64,000 bases of DNA, from NCBI RefSeq assembly GCF_014698145.1, contig NZ_JACJSM010000024.1:27238-91237 (forward strand). The letters run 5' to 3'. The DNA comes from Oscillatoria sp. FACHB-1406. Its GTDB lineage: Bacteria; Cyanobacteriota; Cyanobacteriia; Cyanobacteriales; Spirulinaceae. Shown piece after piece: positions 25,813 to 35,854 of this stretch (the first letter of the stretch is position 1; each line of letters starts with the position of its first letter). Both the position numbers and the translations under genes were made by a program. The notes beneath the pieces are model-generated. The model was not told the origin of the DNA and did not search any database. It saw only the letters and a program-made list of their open reading frames with translations.

Positions 25813-27642
25813 ATGTTTAACTCTTACCAAGATTTTCAGCCCATCGCCGCGATCGCAACAACTCCCGACGCTGCTGTTACGCTTCAACGTTTTTGTCAAG
25901 AAAGCGGCGCGAGTTTGTGGCTGCCCGAACGCTTGCAAGGCGATCGCGTCCCGGAAGCGAACTTTTACTCCGGCAGTTTAAAAGACTGCATTGCAACCCT
26001 TTGGGGCAACCAGCGCGCTTTAGTATTCGGCATGGCGGCGGGGGCTGTCGTGCGCTTAATTGCGCCGCTACTGCGGGATAAAGCCACCGATCCGGCGGTT
26101 GTGGTTCTCGATCCGATGGGGAAGTTCGCTGTGAGTTTGTGCGGCGGGCATCAGGGCGGGGGCGATCGCCTCGCTGAGTTAATCGCGCGGCAGTTGGGCG
26201 CAACGACAGTAATAACGGGGGCTGCGGCGAGTTTGGGATTGCCGGGAGTTGATGTTTTGGGCGTTCCTTTCGGTTGGAGGAAGGGCGAGGGCGATTGGAC
26301 GGCGGTGAGTGCGGCGATCGCGCGGGGCGAACAAGTGACAGTCTTTCAGCAAGCGGGTTCTCGCCTTTGGGAAAGCGCGATCGAGAATTCGCCCTTTACC
26401 TCGGAAGCGTTGGGGGGTTGCGAACTGCACATCACGCCGTACAAAGTCATAACGAGTTCGGATAAGGCTGTTTGGCATCCGCGCGTATTGTGGGTGGGGC
26501 TGGGGTGCGAACGGGGAACCTCGCGAGAGTTAATGGAGGTGGCGATCGCGCGGGTTTTTGAGGCGCATCAACTCGCAGAAGACGCGATCGCGGGGATTGC
26601 AACCCTCGATCTCAAAGCCGACGAAACGGGGCTATTGGAGTTGTGCGATCGCCGCAATTGGGCGCTTAAAACCTTTACTGCCGAAGAGTTGCGCGCCGTG
26701 ACGACTCCTAACCCTTCCGCGATCGTCGAACGGGAAGTCGGAACCCCCAGCGTTGCGGAAGCGGCGGCGCTCCTCATCAGCCAACAAAACGCGCTTCTTG
26801 CCCCAAAACAAGTCTTTTCCGCTAAAAATGAGGTAAATCCCGGAACGGGAGCCGTTACGGTTGCTGTAGCGTTATCAAAACGCGAATATATCGGCAGGAC
26901 GGGGCAACTTTGGTTAGTGGGAACCGGGCCGGGGGGACTCGAGCAAATGACACCCGCCGCCCAAACCGCGATCGCGTCGTCCGATGCAATTATCGGTTAC
27001 TCGCTTTACCTCGATCTCATTCAGCCCTTGCACCATCCCGGGCAGATTTTCGAGTCTTTCCCCATCACCCAAGAACGAGAACGGGCGCAACGCGCGATCG
27101 AGTTAGCAGAATGGGGGTTATCGGTAGCGGTTGTATCTTCAGGAGACTGCGGAATTTATGGGATGGCGGGATTAGTGTTTGAGGAATTGCAGGCGAGGGG
27201 ATGGGATGGGAAAACGCCGCAGGTGCAAGTTTTGCCGGGAATTACCGCCCTGCAAGCCGCCGCCTCTCGCGTTGGCGCGCCCTTAATGCACGATTTTTGC
27301 GCCATCAGTTTGAGCGATTTATTAACGCCGTGGGACGTTATTGAGAAGCGATTGGAAGCGGCGGCGCGGGCAGATTTTGTCACGGCATTGTATAATCCGC
27401 GATCGCAAAAACGCACGCAACAAATTGTTACCGCCCGCGATATTTTCCTGAAATACCGCGATCGAAAAACTCCCGTCGCGATCGTCCGTTCTGCTTATCG
27501 TCCCGACGAAGAAATCTTTCAAACAACATTAGCAGAAATGTTGGACGTTCCCATCGATATGCTAACGACAGTTATTATCGGCAATTCGACAACGCGATTT
27601 TATAACAACTGGACAATTACACCCAGAGGATATTATAAATAA
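25813..27642 (+). CDS. cobJ: Fused CbiG-CobJ: cobalt-precorrin-5A hydrolase and precorrin-3B C17-methyltransferase
   Basis: A 609-residue two-enzyme fusion for corrin ring synthesis. Residues about 1-350 are CbiG-like (LVFGMAAGAVVRLIAPLL, GHQGGGDRLAELIAR, then the C-terminal WVGLGCERGTSRE module). This part opens the lactone and loses acetaldehyde. Residues about 360-605 are CobJ/CbiH, with the SAM motif VGTGPGGLEQMT and SSGDCGIYGMAG, methylating C17 with ring contraction. The fusion is common in cyanobacteria. It follows cbiMNQO, so cobalt import and use are grouped. Confidence 0.93.
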   Translation: MFNSYQDFQPIAAIATTPDAAVTLQRFCQESGASLWLPERLQGDRVPEANFYSGSLKDCIATLWGNQRALVFGMAAGAVVRLIAPLLRDKATDPAVVVLDPMGKFAVSLCGGHQGGGDRLAELIARQLGATTVITGAAASLGLPGVDVLGVPFGWRKGEGDWTAVSAAIARGEQVTVFQQAGSRLWESAIENSPFTSEALGGCELHITPYKVITSSDKAVWHPRVLWVGLGCERGTSRELMEVAIARVFEAHQLAEDAIAGIATLDLKADETGLLELCDRRNWALKTFTAEELRAVTTPNPSAIVEREVGTPSVAEAAALLISQQNALLAPKQVFSAKNEVNPGTGAVTVAVALSKREYIGRTGQLWLVGTGPGGLEQMTPAAQTAIASSDAIIGYSLYLDLIQPLHHPGQIFESFPITQERERAQRAIELAEWGLSVAVVSSGDCGIYGMAGLVFEELQARGWDGKTPQVQVLPGITALQAAASRVGAPLMHDFCAISLSDLLTPWDVIEKRLEAAARADFVTALYNPRSQKRTQQIVTARDIFLKYRDRKTPVAIVRSAYRPDEEIFQTTLAEMLDVPIDMLTTVIIGNSTTRFYNNWTITPRGYYK

Positions 27643-27662
27643 TGATTAATGAATACAGTAGA

Positions 27663-27795
27663 AAGTAGGGTGCGTTAGCGGAGCGTAACGCACCATTGCT
27701 CGATTAATCGAGGTAGGAATATAGATCGCTAAACGTGAATGTATATATTTCTAAACGAACAAAAATCCTGGATGGTGGGCGCTGCCCACCCTACT
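27663..27795. repeat. Dispersed palindromes after cobJ
   Basis: The 224-bp gap contains a TTAGCGGAGCGTAACGCACC palindrome (from 27671) and a GGTGGGCGCTGCCCACC stem (about 27775-27791). The latter sits in a unit related to the 65-bp units at 24637. No gene is seen. Confidence 0.7.
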
Positions 27796-27866
27796 AATCC
27801 TTACCTTAACTTCGTATTTTAGAAAAACTTTCTGTTCGCTACAGGATAACCTACCCAAACCCTTAA

Positions 27867-28199
27867 ATGAAAAAGCTTCTTTTTATTTGCAGTCGAAATC
27901 GCTTGCGAAGTCCAACCGCAGAAGCTATCTTTTCTGAGTATGAAGGATTAGAAGTCGATTCGGCAGGATTGGATCGAGATGCAGAAAATATATTAGACAG
28001 CGAAGCCGTGCAATGGGCAGATATTATTTTTGTGATGGAAAAGTCTCACCGGAAAAAATTATCTGCAAAGTTTGGGGCATGGCTTAAAAATAAGCGGGTT
28101 ATTTGCTTAGATATTCCGGATAACTATGAATATATGGATCCTGCCTTAGTCGAGTTGCTTAAAAAGAAAGTGTTACCGATATTAAAGATTGAGACTTAA
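27867..28199 (+). CDS. Low-molecular-weight protein tyrosine phosphatase-like protein
   Basis: A 110-residue short member of the LMW-PTP fold. The P-loop is C8-SRNRL-R14-SPTAEAIF, giving the Cys-X5-Arg catalytic signature. A possible general-acid Asp lies in CLDIPDNYEYMDP. It is shorter than standard LMW-PTPs (about 150), and similar short proteins are often annotated as PTP-like. The natural substrate is unknown. Confidence 0.75.
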   Translation: MKKLLFICSRNRLRSPTAEAIFSEYEGLEVDSAGLDRDAENILDSEAVQWADIIFVMEKSHRKKLSAKFGAWLKNKRVICLDIPDNYEYMDPALVELLKKKVLPILKIET

Positions 28200-28328
28200 G
28201 GGTAAAATTAAAAATTAGTAGGGTGGGCAGCGCCCACCAACCAAGACTTTGGTATATTTAAAGATGTACATTTGCAAGCAAGCAACGCGATCGGAGCAAA
28301 TTAATTAATTTTCCCCTCTCATAACCGC

Positions 28329-28736
28329 TTATTTCTTCAGCATTCGTCCGATCCAAACAAATATTAAAACTCCGCAAATAAACCAAAGGCTAATAATAAT
28401 AGCAGCCACTATTGAACTGCTGGGTTTGTCGCGATCGATTTCAAGTGTTGCTCTTTGCCGACATTCATTTAATACCGTTGGTGGAATCATTTTCAAGACC
28501 AGCCAAATCCCCAAAGGAACGAGAATCAGATCGTCGAGATAGCCAAGGATCGGAATAAAATCCGGGATGAGATCGAGCGGACTGAAGAGATAAGCCGCGA
28601 TCGCAACCGCCAGCAATCTAGCATACCACGGCACGCGGCGATCTCGCCCCGCCAAGTAGAGCGCGTAAGTTTCTTGCTTGAGTTTTTTCGCCTGTTGTTT
28701 GAGGCGATTGTATAATCGAGCGCGATCGATTCTCAT
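28329..28736 (-). CDS. YkvA-like DUF1232 membrane protein
   Basis: A 135-residue protein with the DUF1232 signature SPLDLIPDFIPILGYLDD (about 52-69). Two hydrophobic flanks and a C-terminal transmembrane helix (about 107-130) are present. A basic N-terminus precedes the domain. Function is unknown for the family. Downstream, 28200-28328 holds a GGTGGGCAGCGCCCACC palindrome. Confidence 0.85.
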   Translation of the reverse strand: MRIDRARLYNRLKQQAKKLKQETYALYLAGRDRRVPWYARLLAVAIAAYLFSPLDLIPDFIPILGYLDDLILVPLGIWLVLKMIPPTVLNECRQRATLEIDRDKPSSSIVAAIIISLWFICGVLIFVWIGRMLKK

Positions 28737-29011
28737 TCTAGTTTTACCTGAAGTAGACGGAAATACAACTAATATTAATCTTCTTTAACGATAAGTTCGA
28801 CGGAGCCTGATATCTTGATGCTCTCGTAAGCTGAAAGCCTCATTATTTCGTGAAAATGCTCGAAATTCAGATCTTCATCAAACGCACATTTATGAGGTTT
28901 TGTGTAGTAGGTTATAGATGCCGTCATAAACCTTGGAGCTTGCTAATTAGCCAATTAGAATTGGGATAACGTGATTTCGTACCCAATTGAAACAGAAAGG
29001 CGGTTTTTTCT

Positions 29012-29908
29012 ATGAGCAAATTAAAAAGTTTTTTAAAGAAAGTTATCAAAACTATTAGTGGATATGACATTAATGGTTGCGGTCGCGGTTCCTACGGACT
29101 GGCCAGAAAAAATGTAGAAATGGAGTCTCTCTATCCAGGAAGCATCATCTTGAGAGAAAAAACAGAAGATGAGGTGCAGGGAACTCGGGGCATTTATGAC
29201 TATTTACGCAGACTGAGACTCAAAACGATATTAGAGAAGTATCAGATCGATGTTGTCCTAGATGTCGGTGCGAATATCGGTCAGTTTGGCCGCGAGTTAA
29301 GGGCGATGGGCTATGAGGGGAAAATTATTTCGTTTGAACCGATATCGAGTGCCTTTGAAGTCTTAAAGCAAGTCTCCGGTAGCGATCCCAATTGGGAGAT
29401 CCACAAACTCGCTTTGGGAAGACAAAATGGAGAACAGAAAATTCATGTAGCCAGTGATTCTGCCTTTACCTCCTTCTTAAAATCTAATGCTTGGTGCGAG
29501 AAACAGTTTGGTGAAAGCGCAGTTGGAAGCCGAGAAGAAACGGTAACTGTCCGTCGTCTGGATGAGGTGCTGAATGAAATGGTCGAGAAGCGCGAGCAAG
29601 CAAGAATGTATTTAAAAATGGATACTCAAGGTTATGATTTAGAAGCAATCGCAGGGCTTGAAGGTCAGTATGATGGGATTTTCGGATTGCAGAGCGAGAT
29701 CTCTGTTATCCCCATTTATCAAGGTATGCCTCATTTAACAGAGAGTATTTCATTCTTTGAGAAGGCTGGATTTGAAATAGCGGGTTTGTATCCTGTGAGT
29801 CAGCAAAGCTCTACCGTTCAGGTGATTGAGTTCGACTGTTTGATGGTCAAATCTAGCCGCAAAAAAGAGTTAGAGTTGTCTAATGCTCTGAGTACGGCTG
29901 TTAGTTAG
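29012..29908 (+). CDS. FkbM-family SAM methyltransferase
   Basis: A 298-residue protein. SAM motif I is VVLDVGANIGQFGRELRAMG, followed by IISFEPISSAFEVLK, and a later MDTQGYDLEAIAGLEG is typical of the FkbM family, which methylates sugar or glycan hydroxyls. The N-terminal 70 residues are an extension with YLRRLRLKTILEKY. It has no glycosyltransferase neighbours here. Its codon use has fewer HIP1 sites than flanking genes, which may hint at transfer. Confidence 0.8.
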   Translation: MSKLKSFLKKVIKTISGYDINGCGRGSYGLARKNVEMESLYPGSIILREKTEDEVQGTRGIYDYLRRLRLKTILEKYQIDVVLDVGANIGQFGRELRAMGYEGKIISFEPISSAFEVLKQVSGSDPNWEIHKLALGRQNGEQKIHVASDSAFTSFLKSNAWCEKQFGESAVGSREETVTVRRLDEVLNEMVEKREQARMYLKMDTQGYDLEAIAGLEGQYDGIFGLQSEISVIPIYQGMPHLTESISFFEKAGFEIAGLYPVSQQSSTVQVIEFDCLMVKSSRKKELELSNALSTAVS

Positions 29909-30012
29909 TTAACCAGACTGGTAAGGGCGGGTTAACCTAAAATTCATGGATATACACGATCGAATCGATCGGAAAACCTGCCCCTACTGGTTGAAAACTT
30001 TCTGAATCCAGA

Positions 30013-33000
30013 TTAATTTAATAGTTGCAGTTGCGAACCGGCTTCGGTTTTATGCACTTCAATTCGCGTTTGAAACGCTTCCTTAAATTGGGGCATATGG
30101 GTGACGGTGAGGATGCAAGAAAAGTCAGAGGCGATCGCGTTAATGGCAGCAATCAAGCGATCGCACCCTTCCCGATCCTGCGTGCCGAATCCTTCATCGA
30201 TAATCAGCATTTGCAGGGAGGTTCCGGCGCTCTGAGCCAGCAATCGCGCTAAAGCTAAACGAATCGAAAAGTTAATGCGGAAGGCTTCGCCGCCGGAATA
30301 AGTCTCGTAGGGGCGAGTTCCGCGCGCGTCGGCAATTAAAATTTCGAGAGTATCGATGGTTTTTGCCTTCCGTTTTGAAGCGCTTTTACTCGCTTTTTGG
30401 GTAATAAATTGAACGTGCAACTGATTGCCCGTTAAACGGGCTAAAATTTGATTGGTTTGCGCTTCCAAGTTAGGTAAAATATTCTCAATTGTCAGCGCTT
30501 GAATACCGTTTTTCCCGAAGGCGCGGGCGAGTTCTTGGTAAACGCGAGATTTGCGGCGTAGGGATTGCAATTCTTCGGTGCTTTCTTCGTATTGGGTTTG
30601 AAAGCGCTCGATTTGGGCGAGTTGTTGTTGCACTCTACCACGGCGCGCGATCGCGTCGTCTCTTTCTCGTCGCCCCTGCTGTACTTTTCCTTCTAAACTC
30701 GCAATTTCGGCGCTATAATCGGCAATTTGCGTCATTTGTGCGGTTAAACTGGCTAAATGCTCTCGCATCGTTGCCGTTTCCGACTGTCGCGCTTGTAACT
30801 GCTGTTCTGTCGCTGTCAACCGCGCTTGCTGTTCGGGGATTTCGCCTCGGGCGCGCTGCAAGTTTTGGTAGGGTAACTGCCAGGATTGCGCTTGGCGGGC
30901 GGCGGCGATGAGTTGTTGGTGCTGAGTGCGATCGTACCCTAATTGCGCGATCGCGTCCTCAACTTCTTGTAACTGCCGTTGAAGCGGGGAATTGAGGCGT
31001 AACTGTTCCACTGCATCGCGCAATTGTTGCAGTTGCGCTTGGAGTTGCGGTTTTTGGATGTCAATTTGTTCCTGTTTGCGTTTAGCGTCCTCCAAGTTCG
31101 CTTGCTTCACCTCCGCCCAACGCCAGCGCTTTTCTTCGCCGCGTACTAGGGCGTGCGTCTCTTCGTTGTAGTGGAGGGTTTGCAATTGGCGATCGAGGTT
31201 TTGCAATTCGGTTTGCGCTTCTAGGGCAAAATTACCGGCGGCGATCGCGTTTTCTAACTCGGCTAATTCCGCTTTTATCTCCTCCATTTGTTCTTGCATT
31301 TCAAAAGCGCGATCGAGTTCTGAAGCCAACTGTCCTTGCTGTTGGGACAAGCTCTCGTGAGGGACTAATTCATCGGTGAGTTGTTTGTACTCGAGGCGCA
31401 AGTTTTTTACTTCCGCTTCATAAGCAACAATTTGCTGGCGCAACTGCCAAATTCGCTCGTTTAAAACATCTTGTTGGCTGCGAGTTTTCTCAACAACCTG
31501 TTGGTGGTGGTGCGCGTCGAGGGGGCGTTCGCACAGCGGACAAAGCGCTTCGGGCGTTTTGAGGAGAGTTAATTTTGTTTCTAACTCGGCGATTTGTTGG
31601 GTGTAAGTATTTTCGTTTTCTTGGAGGCGAGCGATTTCTTTATTGCTTTCTTGTCCTTTCTCGTTGACGCGATCGCGGTAGACTTTCTTTTTCTTTAAAG
31701 CCTCTACTTTAGCAACAATATCGAGCAATTTTTTGCGCTGGTGGGGAATATCATCAATGATTCGAGCAAACTCTGAAACTCGGACTTGGAGTTGTTCGAC
31801 ACGAGCGCTTAGTTTTGCTCGGGCGCGATCGATTTCAACGAGCAAAGTATTGCGCCGTTGAGAGAGCGGAGAAACTTCGAGTTGCAAGCGATCGAGTTCT
31901 TGCAAGCGTTGGCGGTGCTGTTGGAGTTGAACGAGGGCGGCGCTTATTTCTGGCGCGCGGCGCAGCGTTTCTTGGAGTTCTTGTTGCTGTTGTTCTAAGG
32001 TTTCAATGCGAGTTTGAAACTGACGAATTTCGAGGTTGAGATCGTTGAGTTTTTGGGTTAACTGTTGCTCGATCTGCTGCTTTTGTTGTTGCGAATCTTG
32101 GTAGGTTTGGAATTTAGCAGAGAGAACTTCTTCTTGTTGTTGCAGTTGCAATAATTCTTGATATCCGGCGGTAATTTCAACTTCGCGATCGCACAATTGT
32201 TGGAGTTCGTTGAGACGCTGCCGCACGCGATCGCGATCTTGCTGGGCGCGATCGCATTCTCGCTGCAATTGTTCGCAACGTTCCTGCTGCCAGCGTACCT
32301 GCTGTTCCCAATTCGCGCGATCGCGCTGCTTGTCCTGCAACGCTTGTAACGCGCCTTCATCCTGCTTCTGCTGCCCTTCGAGTTGCTTTAACTGCCCCTC
32401 TAATTCTCCTGCTTCCTCCCCAATCTCGCCGCGCCTTTTCAGTTCGTTTTCCAGCGGTTCCAAGTTCGATTGCAACTGCTCGATTTTTCCCTTTAACTCC
32501 TTACCGACTTCCTTTGCTTTCTCCGAAAGTTCCTCATAGCGATCGAGCTTTAATAAATCTGCTAAAACTTGCTTGCGCTCGCTAGGACGGCGCATCATAA
32601 ACTCATCGGCGCGCCCCTGTCGTAAATAGGCAGAATTAACGAAAGTATCGTAGTCGAGTTTGAGGTAAAAAGTAATCTGTTCTTGCGTGGCGCGGACGCT
32701 TTTTGCGGTAATCGAACGAAAGTTTCCCTTATTCGTTTCCACCTGAAAATCGAGCGCCACACTTTTTCCCACCGCGCGCGATCGAATAACTCGATACGTC
32801 TGATTGTTACTAATAAAAGTAAAATCGACACGGACATCTTTTGCCCCCATCAAAATTACATCGTCATCCGTCGCTGCCCGACTTTGCCCCCAAAGAACCC
32901 AAGTAATCGCCTCGAGCAGAGAAGACTTACCCGCCCCATTTGCACCGCAAACGCAAGCTGTATGAAAACTGCGGAAATCGAGTGCTGCCGAGCGATAGCT

Positions 33001-33036
33001 CAAGAAATTTTTGAGGGTGAGTTGGAGAGGAATCAT
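30013..33036 (-). CDS. sbcC: SbcC/Rad50-type nuclease ATPase
   Basis: DNA double-strand-break processing ATPase that pairs with SbcD. The 1007-residue protein has an N-terminal Walker A in ANGAGKSSLLEAI and a long coiled coil rich in Gln. The zinc hook CPLCERPL lies near 495, followed by the return coil, the signature YSGGEAFRINFSIRLALA, and Walker B MLIIDEGFGTQD. The ATG at 33036 follows AGGATG context and gives the standard family start (IPLQLTLKNFLSYRS). A longer in-frame reading is repeat DNA. sbcD is not adjacent. Confidence 0.95.
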   Translation of the reverse strand: MIPLQLTLKNFLSYRSAALDFRSFHTACVCGANGAGKSSLLEAITWVLWGQSRAATDDDVILMGAKDVRVDFTFISNNQTYRVIRSRAVGKSVALDFQVETNKGNFRSITAKSVRATQEQITFYLKLDYDTFVNSAYLRQGRADEFMMRRPSERKQVLADLLKLDRYEELSEKAKEVGKELKGKIEQLQSNLEPLENELKRRGEIGEEAGELEGQLKQLEGQQKQDEGALQALQDKQRDRANWEQQVRWQQERCEQLQRECDRAQQDRDRVRQRLNELQQLCDREVEITAGYQELLQLQQQEEVLSAKFQTYQDSQQQKQQIEQQLTQKLNDLNLEIRQFQTRIETLEQQQQELQETLRRAPEISAALVQLQQHRQRLQELDRLQLEVSPLSQRRNTLLVEIDRARAKLSARVEQLQVRVSEFARIIDDIPHQRKKLLDIVAKVEALKKKKVYRDRVNEKGQESNKEIARLQENENTYTQQIAELETKLTLLKTPEALCPLCERPLDAHHHQQVVEKTRSQQDVLNERIWQLRQQIVAYEAEVKNLRLEYKQLTDELVPHESLSQQQGQLASELDRAFEMQEQMEEIKAELAELENAIAAGNFALEAQTELQNLDRQLQTLHYNEETHALVRGEEKRWRWAEVKQANLEDAKRKQEQIDIQKPQLQAQLQQLRDAVEQLRLNSPLQRQLQEVEDAIAQLGYDRTQHQQLIAAARQAQSWQLPYQNLQRARGEIPEQQARLTATEQQLQARQSETATMREHLASLTAQMTQIADYSAEIASLEGKVQQGRRERDDAIARRGRVQQQLAQIERFQTQYEESTEELQSLRRKSRVYQELARAFGKNGIQALTIENILPNLEAQTNQILARLTGNQLHVQFITQKASKSASKRKAKTIDTLEILIADARGTRPYETYSGGEAFRINFSIRLALARLLAQSAGTSLQMLIIDEGFGTQDREGCDRLIAAINAIASDFSCILTVTHMPQFKEAFQTRIEVHKTEAGSQLQLLN

Positions 33037-33525
33037 CCTAATTGATAATGGATAATGGATAATTGATAACGGGGGAGTTGGCGTTTTTAGGTGGGTTACA
33101 CCACATCGTAGTATTTGGGGCTTAACAATTGATAACGGGAGAGTTGCCGTTTTTACATTTGTTACTCCACTTTTGCCCTGTTGTAACTTCAGCGTTCGCT
33201 CTTTATATACATAGCAGTATTTTTGTACGTTTGAACGGCTTTGGGTAAAAAGACTTGCTGGAGTTTTGCCATTTTCTCGAAACGTGAAGCTGGCAAAAGT
33301 CTGGATTGCCCTCACTCTCAAGCTTTCTATCGGGTGTGGAAAACGAGATCGTTAAGAGGAGAGCGAATGTTGCAGCGATTGAAACGCATCAAGCAAAATT
33401 TGGGAACTTCCGAGCGGTTTGGGCGAGTCTGACAACTCGAGAAGTGAGATAATTTCTCGCGCTCGATCGCAAGGAAATTAGAGGGATTTGATTATCTAGC
33501 CGGATAAAATTTTTCCACAACTTCG
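33037..33525. other. 489-bp gap upstream of sbcC, repeats and a stem-loop
   Basis: Two copies of AATTGATAACGGG-GAGTTG-CGTTTTTA lie at about 33060 and 33128. A stem-loop (TTTTGCCA/TGGCAAAA, extended by AGACT/AGTCT) lies at about 33250-33302. A 63-codon frame starting with TTG at 33241 looks unsupported. I see no firm gene. Confidence 0.5.
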
Positions 33526-34938
33526 ATGAAAGTAAAATTTATTACCTTATTTTTGCTCGGTTTTCTGGTCGTGTTTGTTCCTGCTTGCCTCGATCGCATT
33601 CCGTTCGCGCAGAGAAAGCTAAGCGCGGCAGAGCCTCAAGAGATCGTCCGCAATAATGAAGTGCGATCGCTCCCCGGCAAATTAGACAGTATTCCGATGT
33701 TCAACAGTAACAGTCCTGAATGGGTAAAAACCGAAGGGATTCTCCTTTCTACCTTTCCCCCCACCGGAAAACGAGTTCCCGCCGCCCACCTAAACTACCC
33801 CTTCAACGGAGATTTCACCCTCTTCGCCCACCACTTCACCCACACGCCCCCCAACTTACAAACCCTTTACCTCGGCATTCTCGTCCACAATCCCGGCGAA
33901 CAACCCGTCACCCTTTCAATTCCCGCCGCTGCTAGCTATTTACTCGAACCCGATGCACCGTTCCAGCAGAAACCACCAATGAGCGAAAATCCCGATGGTG
34001 CGATTTTTTCAGGCCCGGGTATCCGCGCTGTCGATAGCGTCATGCGCGGGAAGCGACAAGCCGATTTCCCCGAAAAAATCTTGATTCCGCCCCGCCAGAG
34101 TCGGATGTTGATGAATTTGCCGATTCCCGTGCGCGGACTGGAGAAACCCGTTAACGGGCGCTCGAGTTTTCTGCGGTTGAACGGCAGCGATACGGTGTAT
34201 ATGGCTTCCTTGGCGATGTATGCGAAGAAAACGCCAGAAGGTACGGAGCGCGCCCCCACGCTCGCTGAATGGCAGCAACTCCTGGATACGGGGAACTTAG
34301 CTGGACCGCGCGACAAAACGCCAACGCCGCCAACGCAAACGAGCGGACAATTGATTTACGGGCGCGTTGCGGGCGTACAATTGGGTTCGACCTGGCAGGC
34401 AACGATAACGGATTCCGACACCGACATTTTACCCCTGCCCGCGCCCGATCGCGCCATTTCCTACGCGATCGATACCCTGCGCGGCGGCGAACTCAGTACC
34501 TACCCTATTCAAGCAGCCCCCTTAGCCGTCCGTTACCCCGACACCGCCTACGAATCCCACGCTAACTATGCCGTAAATTACGACCTTACGCTGCCTTTAG
34601 CAAACATCAATGATTACTACGGCGTTCGCCGCGCCCGTACCGTTGAGTTAACCCTAGAAACGCCCTTAAAAGAAGGCAGACTCTCGCGCGGCGGACTGAT
34701 TTTCCGGCAGCCCTCCTGGGATTTTCCCTTCTTCCGAGGGACGGTCAGATTGCGATATAAAGATGACAGCGGCCAGGAAGTCACGCGCTACGTGCATTTG
34801 TGGCATCGACGCGGGCAGGTTTTAGAGCCGTTAGTTTCCTTAACGTTGCAACCGCAAGAACGGCGAACCGTCCGGTTAGATTTCCTCTACCCGCCGGATT
34901 CCGTCCCGCCGCAAGTTTTGACGGTGAGTGCCAAATAG
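33526..34938 (+). CDS. DUF3370-like exported lipoprotein
   Basis: A 470-residue exported protein. The N-terminus is a signal with a lipobox-like FVPAC (Cys21). The body is beta-rich with FTLFAHHFTHTPPN, LYLGILVHNPG, VYMASLAMYA, LRGGELSTYPIQAAPLAVRYPD and NYAVNYDLTLPL, wording that fits the cyanobacterial DUF3370 family. It is likely anchored on the envelope side. Function is unknown. Confidence 0.75.
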   Translation: MKVKFITLFLLGFLVVFVPACLDRIPFAQRKLSAAEPQEIVRNNEVRSLPGKLDSIPMFNSNSPEWVKTEGILLSTFPPTGKRVPAAHLNYPFNGDFTLFAHHFTHTPPNLQTLYLGILVHNPGEQPVTLSIPAAASYLLEPDAPFQQKPPMSENPDGAIFSGPGIRAVDSVMRGKRQADFPEKILIPPRQSRMLMNLPIPVRGLEKPVNGRSSFLRLNGSDTVYMASLAMYAKKTPEGTERAPTLAEWQQLLDTGNLAGPRDKTPTPPTQTSGQLIYGRVAGVQLGSTWQATITDSDTDILPLPAPDRAISYAIDTLRGGELSTYPIQAAPLAVRYPDTAYESHANYAVNYDLTLPLANINDYYGVRRARTVELTLETPLKEGRLSRGGLIFRQPSWDFPFFRGTVRLRYKDDSGQEVTRYVHLWHRRGQVLEPLVSLTLQPQERRTVRLDFLYPPDSVPPQVLTVSAK

Positions 34939-34949
34939 TAGCTAAGTCG

Positions 34950-35405
34950 CTAAAACTGGGTTTGAGCGTCGGTATTGCTGGTTTTGAAGGCATAACCGCT
35001 AACGGCAGCTTCTCCGCCTCGCAACTGTTCGGCTGCGATTAAGCGCTGTCTAATACGGGCAAATTGCTGGGAGACTCCGAGAGTTCGAGGAATGGGAAGC
35101 GATCGCGAAGGGATGGGTTGCCAAACTTTGGTTTTGGGGCTGGCGTACTGCAACTGCAATCTCATACCTGCGGGTAGGGTGAGGTTGCACAGACGCAGGG
35201 TGCATTGTTTTCGGGCTGCTAATCGGAATAGTTCGCTGAAGATGAATAAACCGGAGACGCTAACTCGCTCAACTCCGATAAAATCAATAATCCAGCGAGA
35301 GCCTGGAGGAATGGGTTGGTTGTCTGCCCACTGGTTTAACTGCTGCTGAACGAGAAATGCAGTTGGGAAATCAAGGGTGCCGCGAAGGTGTAAAACAAAA
35401 TTCAT
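34950..35405 (-). CDS. STAS-domain protein, anti-sigma antagonist-like
   Basis: A 151-residue protein. Residues about 1-95 read as a STAS fold (NFVLHLRGTLDFPTAF, then WIIDFIGVERVSVSGLFIFSEL). The usual DSSG phosphorylation loop reads SVSG, keeping the second Ser. A C-terminal tail of about 50 residues is unassigned. Such proteins regulate RsbW-like kinases, and one is encoded at 17780. The stop lies 12 bp from the end of the convergent DUF3370 gene. Confidence 0.7.
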   Translation of the reverse strand: MNFVLHLRGTLDFPTAFLVQQQLNQWADNQPIPPGSRWIIDFIGVERVSVSGLFIFSELFRLAARKQCTLRLCNLTLPAGMRLQLQYASPKTKVWQPIPSRSLPIPRTLGVSQQFARIRQRLIAAEQLRGGEAAVSGYAFKTSNTDAQTQF

Positions 35406-35854
35406 GGTTTTTAGAGAATGCGCTAAGGGATATTGCCCGCAATTCGGGTCGCGAATTGTTTTTGAAACCCTTAATCTCTGCTAGGATACTGAAAATTTGC
35501 GGATTTTTCAACTTCATTTTTACAAAGAATCTCTGAGTTTTTTCTTACGTCTGGGGGAAATTACGGAAAGTGATTCAAGAATTAGCGGTTGGCTCGGTAC
35601 AGTTGGAGGAGAAGGGGAACAACGCACTCGTAATCTGTCGTAATATCTCGTAATATTTGGGGGATGCCCATTAAGGGGAAAATGGAAGTTAGGCAGAAAA
35701 ATTAGAAGCGATCGCGCGCGCCCGAAGAGATCCGCAAAGCGGATCGCGCCTTTCCTGAGTGATGTTAGTCTCAACTCTACGAGCGCCAACGGGGAAAGAC
35801 TGGCAATACTGTTAACCGCTTTTGGGGGCGCGGTGTTGGGGGGAAAGATTACCA
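35406..35854. other. 449-bp gap between divergent genes
   Basis: It contains a perfect hairpin GATCCGC-AAA-GCGGATC (35729-35745) in a G/C-rich patch with a HIP1 site. Two CGTAATATCTCGTAATATTT-like repeats lie near 35638. No gene is supported. Promoters for the STAS and dehydrogenase-like genes should lie here. Confidence 0.5.

Noticed and set aside
33037..33321. In-frame N-terminal extension of SbcC (95 residues)
   Set aside because: The added part translates repeat DNA (ATTGATAATGGATAATGG type) with no family similarity. The family start fits the ATG at 33036.
33241..33432. 63-codon frame upstream of the DUF3370 gene
   Set aside because: It starts with TTG, has no ribosome-binding site and overlaps a stem-loop. 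The composition does not look coding.
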